59,485 bases of DNA from SIG455 sp045589495. GTDB taxonomy: Bacteria > Bacillota > Clostridia > UMGS1810. Below are positions 26,726 through 35,553 of this stretch, one piece after another. The DNA is taken from the NCBI GenBank assembly GCA_045589495.1, contig JAZNPF010000024.1, forward strand, positions 1-59,485, written 5' to 3'. The notes under the pieces are model-generated. The model had not been told where the DNA came from. It saw only the letters and a program-made list of their open reading frames with translations, and made no database searches. Every line of letters begins with the position of its first letter. Positions within the stretch are counted from its first letter, which is position 1. The translations under genes and the position numbers were made by a program.

Positions 26726-26920
26726 TTATAAATTAAAAACCGATTTAATAGTTTCAAATAATATACTGATTTGATTTATTACTATAAACAATACTACAAC
26801 TAATCCGGCAAGTGTAGTCATCATAGCCTGCTCTTCTCTTCCGGACCTGATAAGCAACTGATTAAGAACAGCAACCAGAATTCCTATTGCGGCAATTTGG
26901 AAAATCAACTCGACATTCAT
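26726..26920 (-). CDS. spoIIIAC: Stage III sporulation protein AC
   Basis: A 64-residue protein with two membrane helices joined by the basic loop LIRSGREEQA, the SpoIIIAC hallmark. It pairs with SpoIIIAD in the membrane platform of the mother-cell channel. GGAG precedes the ATG at 26920. Confidence 0.93.
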   Translation of the reverse strand: MNVELIFQIAAIGILVAVLNQLLIRSGREEQAMMTTLAGLVVVLFIVINQISILFETIKSVFNL

Positions 26921-26933
26921 TTGTCATACTCCT

Positions 26934-27443
26934 TTAAAGCAAAAGTACAGTAATAAGTATTCCTGAATATAATCCAAGACTTTTGTATAATTTTTTGTTT
27001 TTTTGACAAACTTCTTTTGCTGCTTGTGTTTGATGATTTAATTTAAGTTTAAAAAGTTCTATGCTTTTTATCTGACCTTCAACGTCTGTACATCCGATAC
27101 TTTCACCTAGAGAAAGAAATAAATGTGCATCCTCACGAAAAAGTTCTGAAGATATGCCGTCTAACGAATTTGTCCACAATTGAAAAAAAGTTTTTCCGGA
27201 TTCATCTTCATTGCAAGTATTATAAAATAACTTTTTTATTATCGGATGTGCATTTACAGAAACTTTTTTTAATGCTAAAAAAATCGGCGTTTGAGTATAT
27301 CTTATCTCATTTTCAAGTTGAAGCACACAGAATTGCATACTTTCAAGATAAGTAACTCTGTTTTCATACTCATTAGATTTTTCTATACCAAACAATAGCG
27401 AAGAACATGTAATGATTAAAGCACCAAATATTTTAAGTAGCAA
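26934..27443 (-). CDS. spoIIIAB: Stage III sporulation protein AB
   Basis: A 169-residue protein with an N-terminal and a C-terminal membrane helix around a helical cytoplasmic domain that resembles GspF-type secretion proteins. It is the expected partner of the ATPase SpoIIIAA. Its start overlaps the end of spoIIIAA by 11 bases. Confidence 0.92.
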   Translation of the reverse strand: MLLKIFGALIITCSSLLFGIEKSNEYENRVTYLESMQFCVLQLENEIRYTQTPIFLALKKVSVNAHPIIKKLFYNTCNEDESGKTFFQLWTNSLDGISSELFREDAHLFLSLGESIGCTDVEGQIKSIELFKLKLNHQTQAAKEVCQKNKKLYKSLGLYSGILITVLLL

Positions 27444-28338
27444 TTTCTTCTCTCCGTATAATTTTTGAAATATTCCCTACTCCGCCTTTGTTTGTAAGTA
27501 TAATATAAACATCAAAAAAATTGACTAATTTCTTAAAATTCTCTCTTTGAAATATATCACTTATATCTGTGCCGTGAGCTGAAGTTATTATCTTAACTCC
27601 GCTTACAGATGCAAAACTAACTGCAGTAATATCTTCATCTCCACCAATCTCATCGGAAATTATAACTTCAGGTGACATACTTCGAATCACTAACGGAATT
27701 CCAATTGACTTGGGACAATTATCAAGTACATTTGTTCGCAAGCCTACATCGTTTTGTGGTACACCATTATGCATAGCGGCAATTTCGCTTCTTTCATCAA
27801 CGATTGAAACTCTTTTGTTTCTTCCTAAGGCACGGGCTATATCGCGCAATAAAGTTGTTTTTCCGCATTGTGGTGGTGAAATTATAAGAGTGTTTTGTAT
27901 TATGTTGTCCGGAGCAATATGTTCAATCACTTTATCTGATGCGCCAATAATTTCTCTTTTAATGCGTATGTTTATAGAGGAAATATCTTTTATTGCAGTA
28001 ATTACACCGTTTTTTATTACTGCACATCCGCAAATTCCTGCCCTATGCCCCCCTTTTAATGTTATATACCCATTGATCATTTTTTCGTTGGCAGCATAGA
28101 TAGAATTATCAGTGATAAGCATTAAAGTTTCATTTATCGTACGCAAATCACAAATAAAGGGTTTGTTTTTGTCATACACATACTCAAATCCGTTACTATA
28201 ACAAATCATCGCTGGCTTGCTTAAAGTGATGCGTATCTCTTCTGCTTTTTCAAAACAACTCATATCAGTATTCTTCAAACATTCTCTCAACGATGGAGAT
28301 ATGTAATTTAAAAGTTCATCAAATTGATTTTTATCCAT
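27433..28338 (-). CDS. spoIIIAA: Stage III sporulation protein AA (ATPase)
   Basis: ATPase of the mother-cell SpoIIIA machine, related to secretion ATPases. The 301-residue protein has a Walker A motif PPQCGKTTLLRD near residue 166 and the acidic Walker B stretch VIISDEIGG. It is the first gene of the eight-gene operon. The start ATG 28338 follows GAGGTGG; a GTG three codons upstream overlaps that site. The order AA to AH is complete, with tight spacing throughout. Confidence 0.95.
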   Translation of the reverse strand: MDKNQFDELLNYISPSLRECLKNTDMSCFEKAEEIRITLSKPAMICYSNGFEYVYDKNKPFICDLRTINETLMLITDNSIYAANEKMINGYITLKGGHRAGICGCAVIKNGVITAIKDISSINIRIKREIIGASDKVIEHIAPDNIIQNTLIISPPQCGKTTLLRDIARALGRNKRVSIVDERSEIAAMHNGVPQNDVGLRTNVLDNCPKSIGIPLVIRSMSPEVIISDEIGGDEDITAVSFASVSGVKIITSAHGTDISDIFQRENFKKLVNFFDVYIILTNKGGVGNISKIIRREEIAT

Positions 28339-28355
28339 TGTTCCCACCTCGATAA

Positions 28356-28384
28356 ATATTATGTCAGCATGTCCTTTGATATTA
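28356..28384 (-). promoter_or_regulatory. Possible sigma-E promoter of the spoIIIA operon
   Basis: On the minus strand: TAATATC (28378-28384) close to the sigma-E -35 TCATATT, 14-base spacer, CATAATAT (28356-28363) matching CATANNNT. spoIIIA operons are sigma-E controlled. The transcript would begin almost inside the Shine-Dalgarno site, which weakens the call. Confidence 0.4.
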
Positions 28385-28392
28385 CTAATTTC

Positions 28393-28421
28393 TTGACAAA
28401 AAAGAGATTTTTGTTTAAAAT
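28393..28421 (+). promoter_or_regulatory. Sigma-A promoter of sigH
   Basis: TTGACA (28393-28398), 17-base spacer, TAAAAT (28416-28421). It lies about 30 bases before the sigH start and is divergent from spoIIIAA. It also shows that the longer upstream reading frame of sigH is not translated. Confidence 0.85.
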
Positions 28422-28452
28422 ATTATTATATTTCTGTAACGGGGGTGCACTG

Positions 28453-29094
28453 ATGTCTTATTCTGATATATCTGCTCAATTTAAAGAATTAAGCGATGAG
28501 GAAATAGTTGCAATGGCAAAAAATGATGACAGTATTGCTACAGATTATATAATAAATAAATATAAAAATTTTGTTAAAGCACGCGCAAGAACATACTTTC
28601 TGATTGGCGCAGATAAAGAAGATATCATTCAGGAAGGTATGATTGGGCTTTACAAAGCAATCCGCGATTACGACTCCTCAAAACCTGCTTCATTCCGTGG
28701 CTTCGCAGAAATATGTATCACACGTCAAATAATTACAGCAATCAAAACTGCAACACGCCAAAAACACATTCCATTGAATTCATATATTTCTCTTAACAAA
28801 TCTGTTTATGATGAAGAATCAGAACGTATGATGATTGATATGATTGCTGAAAAAGAAAATTTCAATCCGGAAGAAATTATGATTACAAAAGAGCATTTTT
28901 CCTCTCTTATCACAAAAATGTCCGAAGTTCTTAGCAAGTTTGAGTGGAAAGTTATGAATCTGTTTTTAGATGGCAAGAGTTACAACGAAATTGCCAAAAA
29001 ACTTGATAAAAGTGAAAAATCAATTGATAACGCTCTGCAACGAATAAAAAAGAAGGTAGAAAAATATCTTCAAACTAAAAATGATAACAATTAA
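28453..29094 (+). CDS. sigH: RNA polymerase sporulation sigma factor SigH
   Basis: Directs transcription of early sporulation genes such as spo0A and spoIIA. The 213-residue sigma-70 family protein has region 2 with DKEDIIQEGMIGLYKAIRDYD and SFRGFAEICITRQIITAIKTATRQKH, and a C-terminal region 4 helix-turn-helix (SYNEIAKKLDKSEKSIDNALQRIKKK). The ATG at 28453 follows GGGGGTG. It is transcribed alone and ends before a strong hairpin. Confidence 0.95.
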   Translation: MSYSDISAQFKELSDEEIVAMAKNDDSIATDYIINKYKNFVKARARTYFLIGADKEDIIQEGMIGLYKAIRDYDSSKPASFRGFAEICITRQIITAIKTATRQKHIPLNSYISLNKSVYDEESERMMIDMIAEKENFNPEEIMITKEHFSSLITKMSEVLSKFEWKVMNLFLDGKSYNEIAKKLDKSEKSIDNALQRIKKKVEKYLQTKNDNN

Positions 29095-29130
29095 AAAAGA
29101 GTATTGCCTTTTGGCAATACTCTTTTTTTA
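29094..29130. terminator. Bidirectional terminator between sigH and the MBL-fold gene
   Basis: A stem of about 14 bp (29094-29108 with 29113-29127), a TTTT loop, T run on the plus strand and A run on the 5' side. It ends sigH and the long minus-strand operon that arrives from 40478. Confidence 0.92.
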
Positions 29131-29994
29131 TATACATTCACGTTTAATAAGATTTATCATACAACTTGTATTTAGTTCAATTGCATCTATAGGATATATA
29201 ACCTTGATATAGTCATGATAATACATAGATTTAAAGTATTCAATCAATTCCTTATCAGTTTCTCCGCGTTTTATTCTTGAAGAAAAATCTTCAGCAGTCA
29301 CATTTGCGACTTCTCTTGCTTTTTTCAGAAATATCTTCGTATTTTCTCTGTCCAACAATCCATAATGAGGAACAAGAATATTTTCTATATCCATATTTTC
29401 AACTTTGCTGATTGAGTCAAGAGTCATTTTATAACCAACCAGAAAAGATGGCAGAATAATTCCGTTTCCTGCATAAATACCAAGTGTTTCTGTGCTTAAC
29501 AAAAGTTTATTTTCAACAAGATAAAATCCAATTGAACACTTTGTGTGTCCCGGTAAATCCACGACCTTATAAGTCATTTTTCCGGCATTTATAATATCAC
29601 CGTCATTAACAGTAATGTCAACTCGCAACTCGTCAATAATATCTTCGTAGGGTCCTGCGCCACATGTAACAGCAAACTTTTTATCAAGATTTCTCATAAC
29701 CGATTTTGCTGACGGTTTAGAAAATATTTTTGCTGCATATTCTCCCGCTACAACTACAGCATCAGGCCATGTCCTCATTGCATACAGAGCGCCAAGAACG
29801 TGGTCATAGTGAGAATGTGTTAGAAAAATATAGTCTAACTTTCTGTTGCCAAGTTGTTCTTTAATTTTATCCACCATTGAATTACCGGTAAATGCAAAGC
29901 CTGAGTCACAAAGAACCGAGGTTTCTCCGTCATCAATTAAAAATCCGCTATCTCCACCATGAATGCGCACATCAGTTATCTTTATGTTGTCCAT
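29128..29994 (-). CDS. MBL-fold metallohydrolase
   Basis: A 288-residue metallo-beta-lactamase fold protein with the zinc motif THSHYDH near residue 60, a second histidine in LPGHTKCS and a late HYG motif. The family includes glyoxalase II, lactonases and thioesterases; the substrate cannot be told. As last gene of the operon with two acyl-CoA synthetases, hydrolysis of an acyl thioester is possible (inferred). GAAGGTG precedes the ATG. Confidence 0.8.
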   Translation of the reverse strand: MDNIKITDVRIHGGDSGFLIDDGETSVLCDSGFAFTGNSMVDKIKEQLGNRKLDYIFLTHSHYDHVLGALYAMRTWPDAVVVAGEYAAKIFSKPSAKSVMRNLDKKFAVTCGAGPYEDIIDELRVDITVNDGDIINAGKMTYKVVDLPGHTKCSIGFYLVENKLLLSTETLGIYAGNGIILPSFLVGYKMTLDSISKVENMDIENILVPHYGLLDRENTKIFLKKAREVANVTAEDFSSRIKRGETDKELIEYFKSMYYHDYIKVIYPIDAIELNTSCMINLIKRECI

Positions 29995-30012
29995 ATTAAA
30001 AATTACACCTTC

Positions 30013-31704
30013 TTAAGACTGTTGCTGAGTATCTTTATTGCGAATTTCGGCCCTGCGGATTTTGCCGTTGAATGTTTTTGGTAATTCCTTAACATATTCA
30101 ACTATTCTCGGATATTTATATGGAGCAGTATTTGTTTTTACATAATTCTGGAGTTCTTTTGTAAGTTCATCACTACCCTCATACCCTTCACTTAATACGA
30201 TGGTTGCTTTAACTGCAAATCCACGTACGGGATCCGGTACACCTGTGACAGCAACCTCCATAACGGCGGGGTGCTCCAACATAACACTTTCAATCTCAAA
30301 AGGTCCGATTCGATATCCTGATGATTTGATTACATCGTCATTTCTGCCGACATATCTGAACATACCTTTTTCATCACGATATGCAGTATCACCGGTATGA
30401 TAAAAACCGCCGTACATTGATTTTTTCGTTTCTTCATTATTTAAGTTGTAACTATCCAAAAGACCGCAGGATTTGCGTTTTGCGCTCAATACACGTATAC
30501 ATATTTCACCGGTTGTACCGCGTTGAACAAATTTGTTGTTTTCATCAAGAATATGTACATCAAATCCCGGTACAGGAAAGCCCATCGTACCAGGAATAGG
30601 TTCAGTCCACGGTTCAATAGTAGCAATACAAACGGCGGTTTCTGTCTGACCGAATCCCTCATAAATCTTAAGACCGGTTGATTCACGCCATTTATTGAAA
30701 ATTTCAGGATTTAAAGCCTCGCCGGCAGAGCAACAATGTGTTAATGATGATAAATCATATTTGCTTACATCGTTTTGGAGCATCATACGATACATTGTGG
30801 GAGGAACACAAAATGTTGTAACTTTGTATTTTTCAAGTTTAGAAAGAATATCCGCACCATCAAACTTCTCAAAATCATACACTAAAATTGCAGATTCCCC
30901 AAACCACTGACCATAAAATTTGCCCCAAAGTGACTTAAGCCATCCAGTATCAGAAATAGTAAAATGTAACCCGCCATCTACTACTCTGTGCCAGAATACG
31001 CCTGTCATAATATGACCTAACGGATACTTGAAGTTATGGGAAATAATTTTAGGATAACCTGTTGTACCGGATGAAAATGCCATAAGCATAGTATCATCTG
31101 CCATAGGCTTATCTTTTCCGTTTGGTTTTTCCCATTCATCACTTGCCATTTCAAAGCCTGCTTCAAAGTCAATCCAATCAGGTCCGGCATTTTTATGACC
31201 TAATACAAATTTTTTGGTAACAGTTTCATATTGGTCGCCGCCTTCGTCAAAATATTCTGTTTCCATACCGTCTCCAGTTAAAATAACAGCATTGATTTTG
31301 GCGGCATTACAACGATATACATAATCTTTTGCTTTAAGCATATTTGTAGCCTGAATCATTACAGCACCAATCTTGTGAAGTGCTAAAACACAAATCCAGA
31401 AATAATAACTGCGTTTTAATACAAGTAATACTTTGTCACCTTTTTTAATACCCATATACTTAAAGTAATTCGCCGCTTTGTTTGACAGCAGCATCATATC
31501 TTTAAACGTAAATCGTTTCTCTTCTCCCGAAGAAGACACATAAAGCAAAGCCAGTTTATCCGGCTTGGTGGTGCCAAGTTCGTCAATCACATCATAAGCG
31601 AAGTTAAAATCTTCATCATAAGTAAGATTATAGTTTCGTTGTGCGTCTTCAAGAGAGATAAAATCATCTCTTGATGCGCCAACAAATTTTTCATATATTG
31701 CCAT
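30013..31704 (-). CDS. AMP-binding acyl-CoA synthetase (medium/short-chain acid type)
   Basis: Activates a carboxylic acid to its acyl-CoA through an acyl-adenylate. The 563-residue protein has the phosphate-loop motif FSSGTTGYPK, the YEGFGQTE motif, YHTGD, the hinge region and the C-terminal catalytic lysine in NGKIRR. It resembles the benzoate/medium-chain acyl-CoA ligase group. The start at ATG 31704 has GGAGG upstream; a TTG three codons earlier overlaps poorly. The gene directly before it encodes an XRE-cupin regulator, and the same two modules are fused in the gene at 46451-48742. Confidence 0.88.
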   Translation of the reverse strand: MAIYEKFVGASRDDFISLEDAQRNYNLTYDEDFNFAYDVIDELGTTKPDKLALLYVSSSGEEKRFTFKDMMLLSNKAANYFKYMGIKKGDKVLLVLKRSYYFWICVLALHKIGAVMIQATNMLKAKDYVYRCNAAKINAVILTGDGMETEYFDEGGDQYETVTKKFVLGHKNAGPDWIDFEAGFEMASDEWEKPNGKDKPMADDTMLMAFSSGTTGYPKIISHNFKYPLGHIMTGVFWHRVVDGGLHFTISDTGWLKSLWGKFYGQWFGESAILVYDFEKFDGADILSKLEKYKVTTFCVPPTMYRMMLQNDVSKYDLSSLTHCCSAGEALNPEIFNKWRESTGLKIYEGFGQTETAVCIATIEPWTEPIPGTMGFPVPGFDVHILDENNKFVQRGTTGEICIRVLSAKRKSCGLLDSYNLNNEETKKSMYGGFYHTGDTAYRDEKGMFRYVGRNDDVIKSSGYRIGPFEIESVMLEHPAVMEVAVTGVPDPVRGFAVKATIVLSEGYEGSDELTKELQNYVKTNTAPYKYPRIVEYVKELPKTFNGKIRRAEIRNKDTQQQS

Positions 31705-31724
31705 TTTGATCAATCCTCCGAAAG

Positions 31725-32276
31725 TTATTTAATTACTACGGCGATAAACTGAGCCTGCTTATCGCCGAGGGCAACTTCCGCATGAGGTATACCGGAATCA
31801 AAATAAACGCTGTCGCCTTTAGAAAGTTCGTAAGAAATATCTCCTATAAAGAATTTCATCTTTCCTGAAAGTACATAGTTGAATTCTTGTCCTTCATGGC
31901 ATTTCATAACAGGTGGTTTTTCGTCTGGTGTTATTGTTACAAGGAATGGTTCGGCTTTCTTATTACGGAAAGTATAGGCAAGATGTTTATAATCATATTC
32001 GTGCTCTCTGTTAACAGAATAGCCGTTTCCTTTTTCGACCATTGTACACATTGAAAGTGTAGGTGCATCTCCGCTGATTAAATCAAGAACATCAACGCCA
32101 AGATGTTCAGCAGCGTTATAAATGAAACTGAATGAGAAATCCATCTCGCCTTTTTCATAAGAAATATATGTTGCTTCATCCACATCTAACTTTTCAGCCA
32201 TTTGTGCGGTTGTAAGTTCCATATCTTCACGAAGAAAAGCAAGACGCATACCGATATCTTTAATCTGGTTATTCAT
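31725..32276 (-). CDS. XRE family transcriptional regulator with cupin sensor domain
   Basis: A 183-residue protein with an N-terminal helix-turn-helix (about residues 8-62, RLAFLREDMELTTAQMAEKL) and a C-terminal cupin barrel (about 105-180) with VMKCHEGQEFNYVLSG and SGIPHA, which gives the cupin metal-type residues. Members usually repress or activate the neighbouring genes in response to a small ligand. Lying between the oxidoreductase subunits and the acyl-CoA synthetase in the operon suggests the ligand is an acid or acyl compound of this pathway (inferred). AAGGAGG precedes the ATG. Confidence 0.85.
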   Translation of the reverse strand: MNNQIKDIGMRLAFLREDMELTTAQMAEKLDVDEATYISYEKGEMDFSFSFIYNAAEHLGVDVLDLISGDAPTLSMCTMVEKGNGYSVNREHEYDYKHLAYTFRNKKAEPFLVTITPDEKPPVMKCHEGQEFNYVLSGKMKFFIGDISYELSKGDSVYFDSGIPHAEVALGDKQAQFIAVVIK

Positions 32277-32289
32277 AAGAGTAACCTCC

Positions 32290-32820
32290 TTAATAGTTAT
32301 ATCCCAATTCTACTGCTTTTTTATTAGCCTCGAAGAGATTCTGCTTTTTCGCAGAAACTACTTTTGCCATTGATTTTTCGATAGTTTCATAATCAATTAC
32401 ATCGCTATGTTTAATCATGTGTCCCATCATTATCATGTTAGCCAGTCCGCTCAGGCTCTCATCAGATGCCATTTTTGATGCGGGGATATAAAACACATTT
32501 ACATCATCTCTCTCAACTTTTCTGTCAATAAGAGAACTGTCAACAAAAATATATCCGCCCGCAACAACATCATTTTCATATTTATCGAGTGAAGGTGCAT
32601 TCAACGCAACCAGAATATCAGGCTTATCAACAATTGGAGAGCCAACTTTTGTATCACTTAAAATGACGCTGCAATTTGCAGTACCTCCACGCATTTCAGG
32701 ACCGTACGACGGAAGCCAACTAACTTCTTTTTCTTCAATAAGACCGGCGTATGCAATAAATTTTCCTGCAAAAAGTACACCTTGTCCGCCGAAACCGGCA
32801 ATTAAAATTTGTTTACTCAT
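32290..32820 (-). CDS. 2-oxoacid:acceptor oxidoreductase, gamma subunit
   Basis: The 176-residue protein is the gamma (POR/KOR gamma) module, with the GFGGQGVLFAGK N-terminal motif and SYGPEMRGGTANC in the core. Together with the next three genes it makes a four-subunit 2-oxoacid:ferredoxin oxidoreductase that interconverts a 2-oxoacid with CoA and its acyl-CoA plus CO2. Start overlaps the end of the beta subunit (TAATG). Confidence 0.92.
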   Translation of the reverse strand: MSKQILIAGFGGQGVLFAGKFIAYAGLIEEKEVSWLPSYGPEMRGGTANCSVILSDTKVGSPIVDKPDILVALNAPSLDKYENDVVAGGYIFVDSSLIDRKVERDDVNVFYIPASKMASDESLSGLANMIMMGHMIKHSDVIDYETIEKSMAKVVSAKKQNLFEANKKAVELGYNY

Positions 32821-33572
32821 TATTTAGCCTCCCCGTCTGCATATTTATCCTTATATACACCTAATGGATAGTAAGGCATCATTTCGCTTTCAAGCCATTT
32901 AAGAGCATCTTCAGGTGTTTTTCCCCAGTTGGTCGGACAGGTAGAAAGTACCTCTACCAATGAAAATCCTTTTCCATCAATCTGGTTCTGGAAAGCTTTT
33001 TTTATTGCTTCTTTGGCTTTTTTAATATTTTTAACATTGTTAACCGCTACTCTTTCAAGGTATGTTGCGCCATCAACATTGGAAAGCATTTCACAAACTT
33101 TGATGGGATATCCTACTTTTTCAACATCTCTTCCGTATGGTGATGTCTGTGTAACCTGACCGGGAAGAGTTGTAGGTGCCATTTGACCGCCTGTCATACC
33201 ATAAATAGCATTATTAACAAAAATAACAGTTATATTTTCGCCCCTTGCCGCTGAATGTACAGTTTCTGCTGTACCAATTGCAGCAAGGTCGCCATCGCCC
33301 TGATATGTAAATACGATATTGTTGCTGTCTGAACGTTTAACACCTGTAGCAACAGCGGGTGCTCTACCATGAGCAGCCTGAACCATATCAACATTAAAAT
33401 AATTATATGTAAATACAGAACAACCTACGGATGCAACACCGATTGTTCTTCCGCGGATACCCAATTCGTCAATTGCCTCTGCAACCAAGCGGTGGATAAT
33501 ACCATGTGTACAACCGGGGCAATAATGCAAAGTGTTTTCTGTAAGTGCTTTTGGTTTTTCAAATACTACCAT
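32820..33572 (-). CDS. 2-oxoacid:acceptor oxidoreductase, thiamine-diphosphate beta subunit
   Basis: The 250-residue protein carries the thiamine-diphosphate and magnesium motif (YQGDGDLAAIGTAE, then VNNAIYGMTGGQMAPTT) and HYCPGCTHG at the N-terminus. It supplies the cofactor site of the complex; electrons pass to the ferredoxin-like delta subunit. It overlaps both neighbouring subunit genes by one base, so the subunits are translated in balance. Confidence 0.93.
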   Translation of the reverse strand: MVVFEKPKALTENTLHYCPGCTHGIIHRLVAEAIDELGIRGRTIGVASVGCSVFTYNYFNVDMVQAAHGRAPAVATGVKRSDSNNIVFTYQGDGDLAAIGTAETVHSAARGENITVIFVNNAIYGMTGGQMAPTTLPGQVTQTSPYGRDVEKVGYPIKVCEMLSNVDGATYLERVAVNNVKNIKKAKEAIKKAFQNQIDGKGFSLVEVLSTCPTNWGKTPEDALKWLESEMMPYYPLGVYKDKYADGEAK

Positions 33573-34642
33573 TATTTGTCACCTCCGATTTTCTGTGCTT
33601 CTTCAATGGATTCAAGAATATTTTCAGTAGTATGAATCATACCGCCAGTTCTGCTGCAAAGAAGTACGGGTTTCTTACAACGAGTTGCAAGTTCGATATC
33701 TTCAAGCATTTGTCCCATATTAAGTTCAACAGAAATAAATGCTTTTACTTTATCAGCAGCCTTGTTAAGAACATCTTTCGGGAAGGGCCACAAGGTAATG
33801 GGTCTTATCATACCAACTTTTATGCCTTTTTTACGTGCTTCATCAATAGCGTTCTGTGACACTCTTGCAGCAACGCCAAAGGCAACAATGCAGATGTCAG
33901 CATCATCCATCATATATTCTTCATACATTACTTCATTTTCTTCAATTTTCTTATAACGTTTGAATCTTTCGATATTGAATTGTTCAAGTTCGTCAGGTTT
34001 TAAGAAAAGTGAATTTACAATGTTAGGTTCACGTTTACATTCAGTACCTGTGAGTGCCCAAGGTTTATCAACAGAATTTACTTCAGCGGTTTCAAGAGAT
34101 ACAGGTTCCATCATCTGTCCCATAGTACCATCGGCCAGAATCATTGCAGGTACTCTATACTTATCAGCAAGATCAAAACATTTAGATGTCAAATCTACCA
34201 TTTCCTGAACAGAAGAAGGAGCAACAACGATCAAATGAAAATCACCGTGTCCCCCACCCTTAGTTGCCTGGAAATAATCAGACTGTGATGGCTGAATACC
34301 GCCAAGACCGGGACCTCCACGCTGTACGTTCACAATAAGTGCAGGCAAATCGCAACCGGCAAGGTATGAAATGCCTTCACTTTTTAATGAAATACCTGGA
34401 CTTGAAGATGAAGTCATAACTCTTTTGCCTGTAGCAGCAACGCCTATAACCATATTTATTGCAGCAATTTCACTTTCTGCCTGCAGGAAAACTCCGCCAT
34501 CAACCTTTGGAAGTCTTTTTGCCATATAAGCAGCAACTTCCGTTTGAGGAGTAATGGGGTATCCGAAATAATGCTTACATCCGGCCATGATAGCGGCTTC
34601 TGCCATTGCTTCATTACCTTTCATCAATACTTTTTCGCTCAA
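33572..34642 (-). CDS. vorB: 2-oxoacid:acceptor oxidoreductase, alpha subunit (VorB type), TTG start
   Basis: The 356-residue protein has the core and transketolase-like domains of the alpha subunit (GNEAMAEAAIMAGCKHYFGYPITPQTEVA; SSSPGISLKSEG; RGGPGLGG). Size and motifs fit the 3-methyl-2-oxobutanoate (branched-chain) type, and the adjacent ilvE agrees. Substrate preference is still inferred. The start is TTG with AAGGAGG eight bases away; the first in-frame ATG is six codons later and too far from that site. Confidence 0.88.
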   Translation of the reverse strand: MSEKVLMKGNEAMAEAAIMAGCKHYFGYPITPQTEVAAYMAKRLPKVDGGVFLQAESEIAAINMVIGVAATGKRVMTSSSSPGISLKSEGISYLAGCDLPALIVNVQRGGPGLGGIQPSQSDYFQATKGGGHGDFHLIVVAPSSVQEMVDLTSKCFDLADKYRVPAMILADGTMGQMMEPVSLETAEVNSVDKPWALTGTECKREPNIVNSLFLKPDELEQFNIERFKRYKKIEENEVMYEEYMMDDADICIVAFGVAARVSQNAIDEARKKGIKVGMIRPITLWPFPKDVLNKAADKVKAFISVELNMGQMLEDIELATRCKKPVLLCSRTGGMIHTTENILESIEEAQKIGGDK

Positions 34643-34655
34643 AATACTCTCCTCC

Positions 34656-34859
34656 TTATTTCTCTACAGTAATTACACAATCAGGACACATTGTTGCGCA
34701 AAATGCACAACCAATGCAACTATCCATATCTTCAACGCCTGCGGGATGATATCCTTTAGCGTTAAGTTCGTTTTTTAATGCAACAAGTTTCTTAGGGCAA
34801 GCGCCTACACAAAGACCGCAACCCTTACAAATACTTTCGTTAAAAGTAACTTTAGCCAT
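34656..34859 (-). CDS. 4Fe-4S ferredoxin-like delta subunit of the 2-oxoacid oxidoreductase
   Basis: A 67-residue protein with two CxxCxxCxxxC clusters (CKGCGLCVGAC and CIGCAFCATMC), the electron-transfer subunit of the complex. It precedes the alpha subunit by 13 bases, in the delta-alpha-beta-gamma order usual for VOR/KOR operons. Confidence 0.93.
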   Translation of the reverse strand: MAKVTFNESICKGCGLCVGACPKKLVALKNELNAKGYHPAGVEDMDSCIGCAFCATMCPDCVITVEK

Positions 34860-34872
34860 TTGATTTTCCTCC

Positions 34873-35553
34873 TTATTTTAACCACGATTGACGTACATAA
34901 AGTTCAATCGGAAAAAGATTGTCTATCTTGCCTGCAAGTTCTGATGCTAATTCAGATTTAACAGCAGTCATTTTGATGTTCAATCCTGATAATTCAGCAA
35001 CTTTTTCAGCGTATTCAACCGAAGAAATAATATCTTCAGCAGTAGATTCTTCACCAAGATTAGAGTTGTTTATAATAGATGTAAACTCTGCACCGGCAGC
35101 AATTTCGATCTCACGCATTATTTGAACAGTTTCTTCAGGTGTAGAAGTAAGGTATCTGAATTTGTTTATTACAAATATCATTTCAAAATTATTTTGCTTG
35201 AGGATTTCCGGAATATATCTTCCAAGAGCCAGAGCACCTCTGTCATCGCCGCCAACATCTATTACTGAATAAACATTCTCATCATGAATAACAGAATATG
35301 CTTCTGCGGGTAGTGCAGGAGTATCTACATTTGTGTTAGCGTATGGGGATGATATAAGGCGTATGCCATATTCGGACAAAATCTTTTCAGAATCCTTTGT
35401 TCTGAAATACGGATTAACAATATCTAAATCAGCAATAGCAACAGGTTTATTGCATTTAGCAATTTCTAATGCATAATTTACAGCGATATTTGTTTTTCCG
35501 CTTCCGTAATGTCCGGCAAAAATCGTTACACGTTTTAAATTTCTACTGTCCAT
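34873..35553 (-). CDS. P-loop nucleotide-binding protein (MinD/CobB-like fold)
   Basis: A 226-residue ATPase with an N-terminal Walker A, FAGHYGSGKTN (residues 12-22), a DLDIVNPYFRT switch near 43-53 and VIDVGGDDRGALALG around 97-111. This pattern belongs to the SIMIBI class, near CobQ/CobB/MinD proteins. Its role is unknown; similar genes appear next to 2-oxoacid oxidoreductase and aminotransferase genes in Clostridia as far as I recall. It might load a cofactor or cluster. It overlaps the end of ilvE by 19 bases. Confidence 0.75.
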   Translation of the reverse strand: MDSRNLKRVTIFAGHYGSGKTNIAVNYALEIAKCNKPVAIADLDIVNPYFRTKDSEKILSEYGIRLISSPYANTNVDTPALPAEAYSVIHDENVYSVIDVGGDDRGALALGRYIPEILKQNNFEMIFVINKFRYLTSTPEETVQIMREIEIAAGAEFTSIINNSNLGEESTAEDIISSVEYAEKVAELSGLNIKMTAVKSELASELAGKIDNLFPIELYVRQSWLK

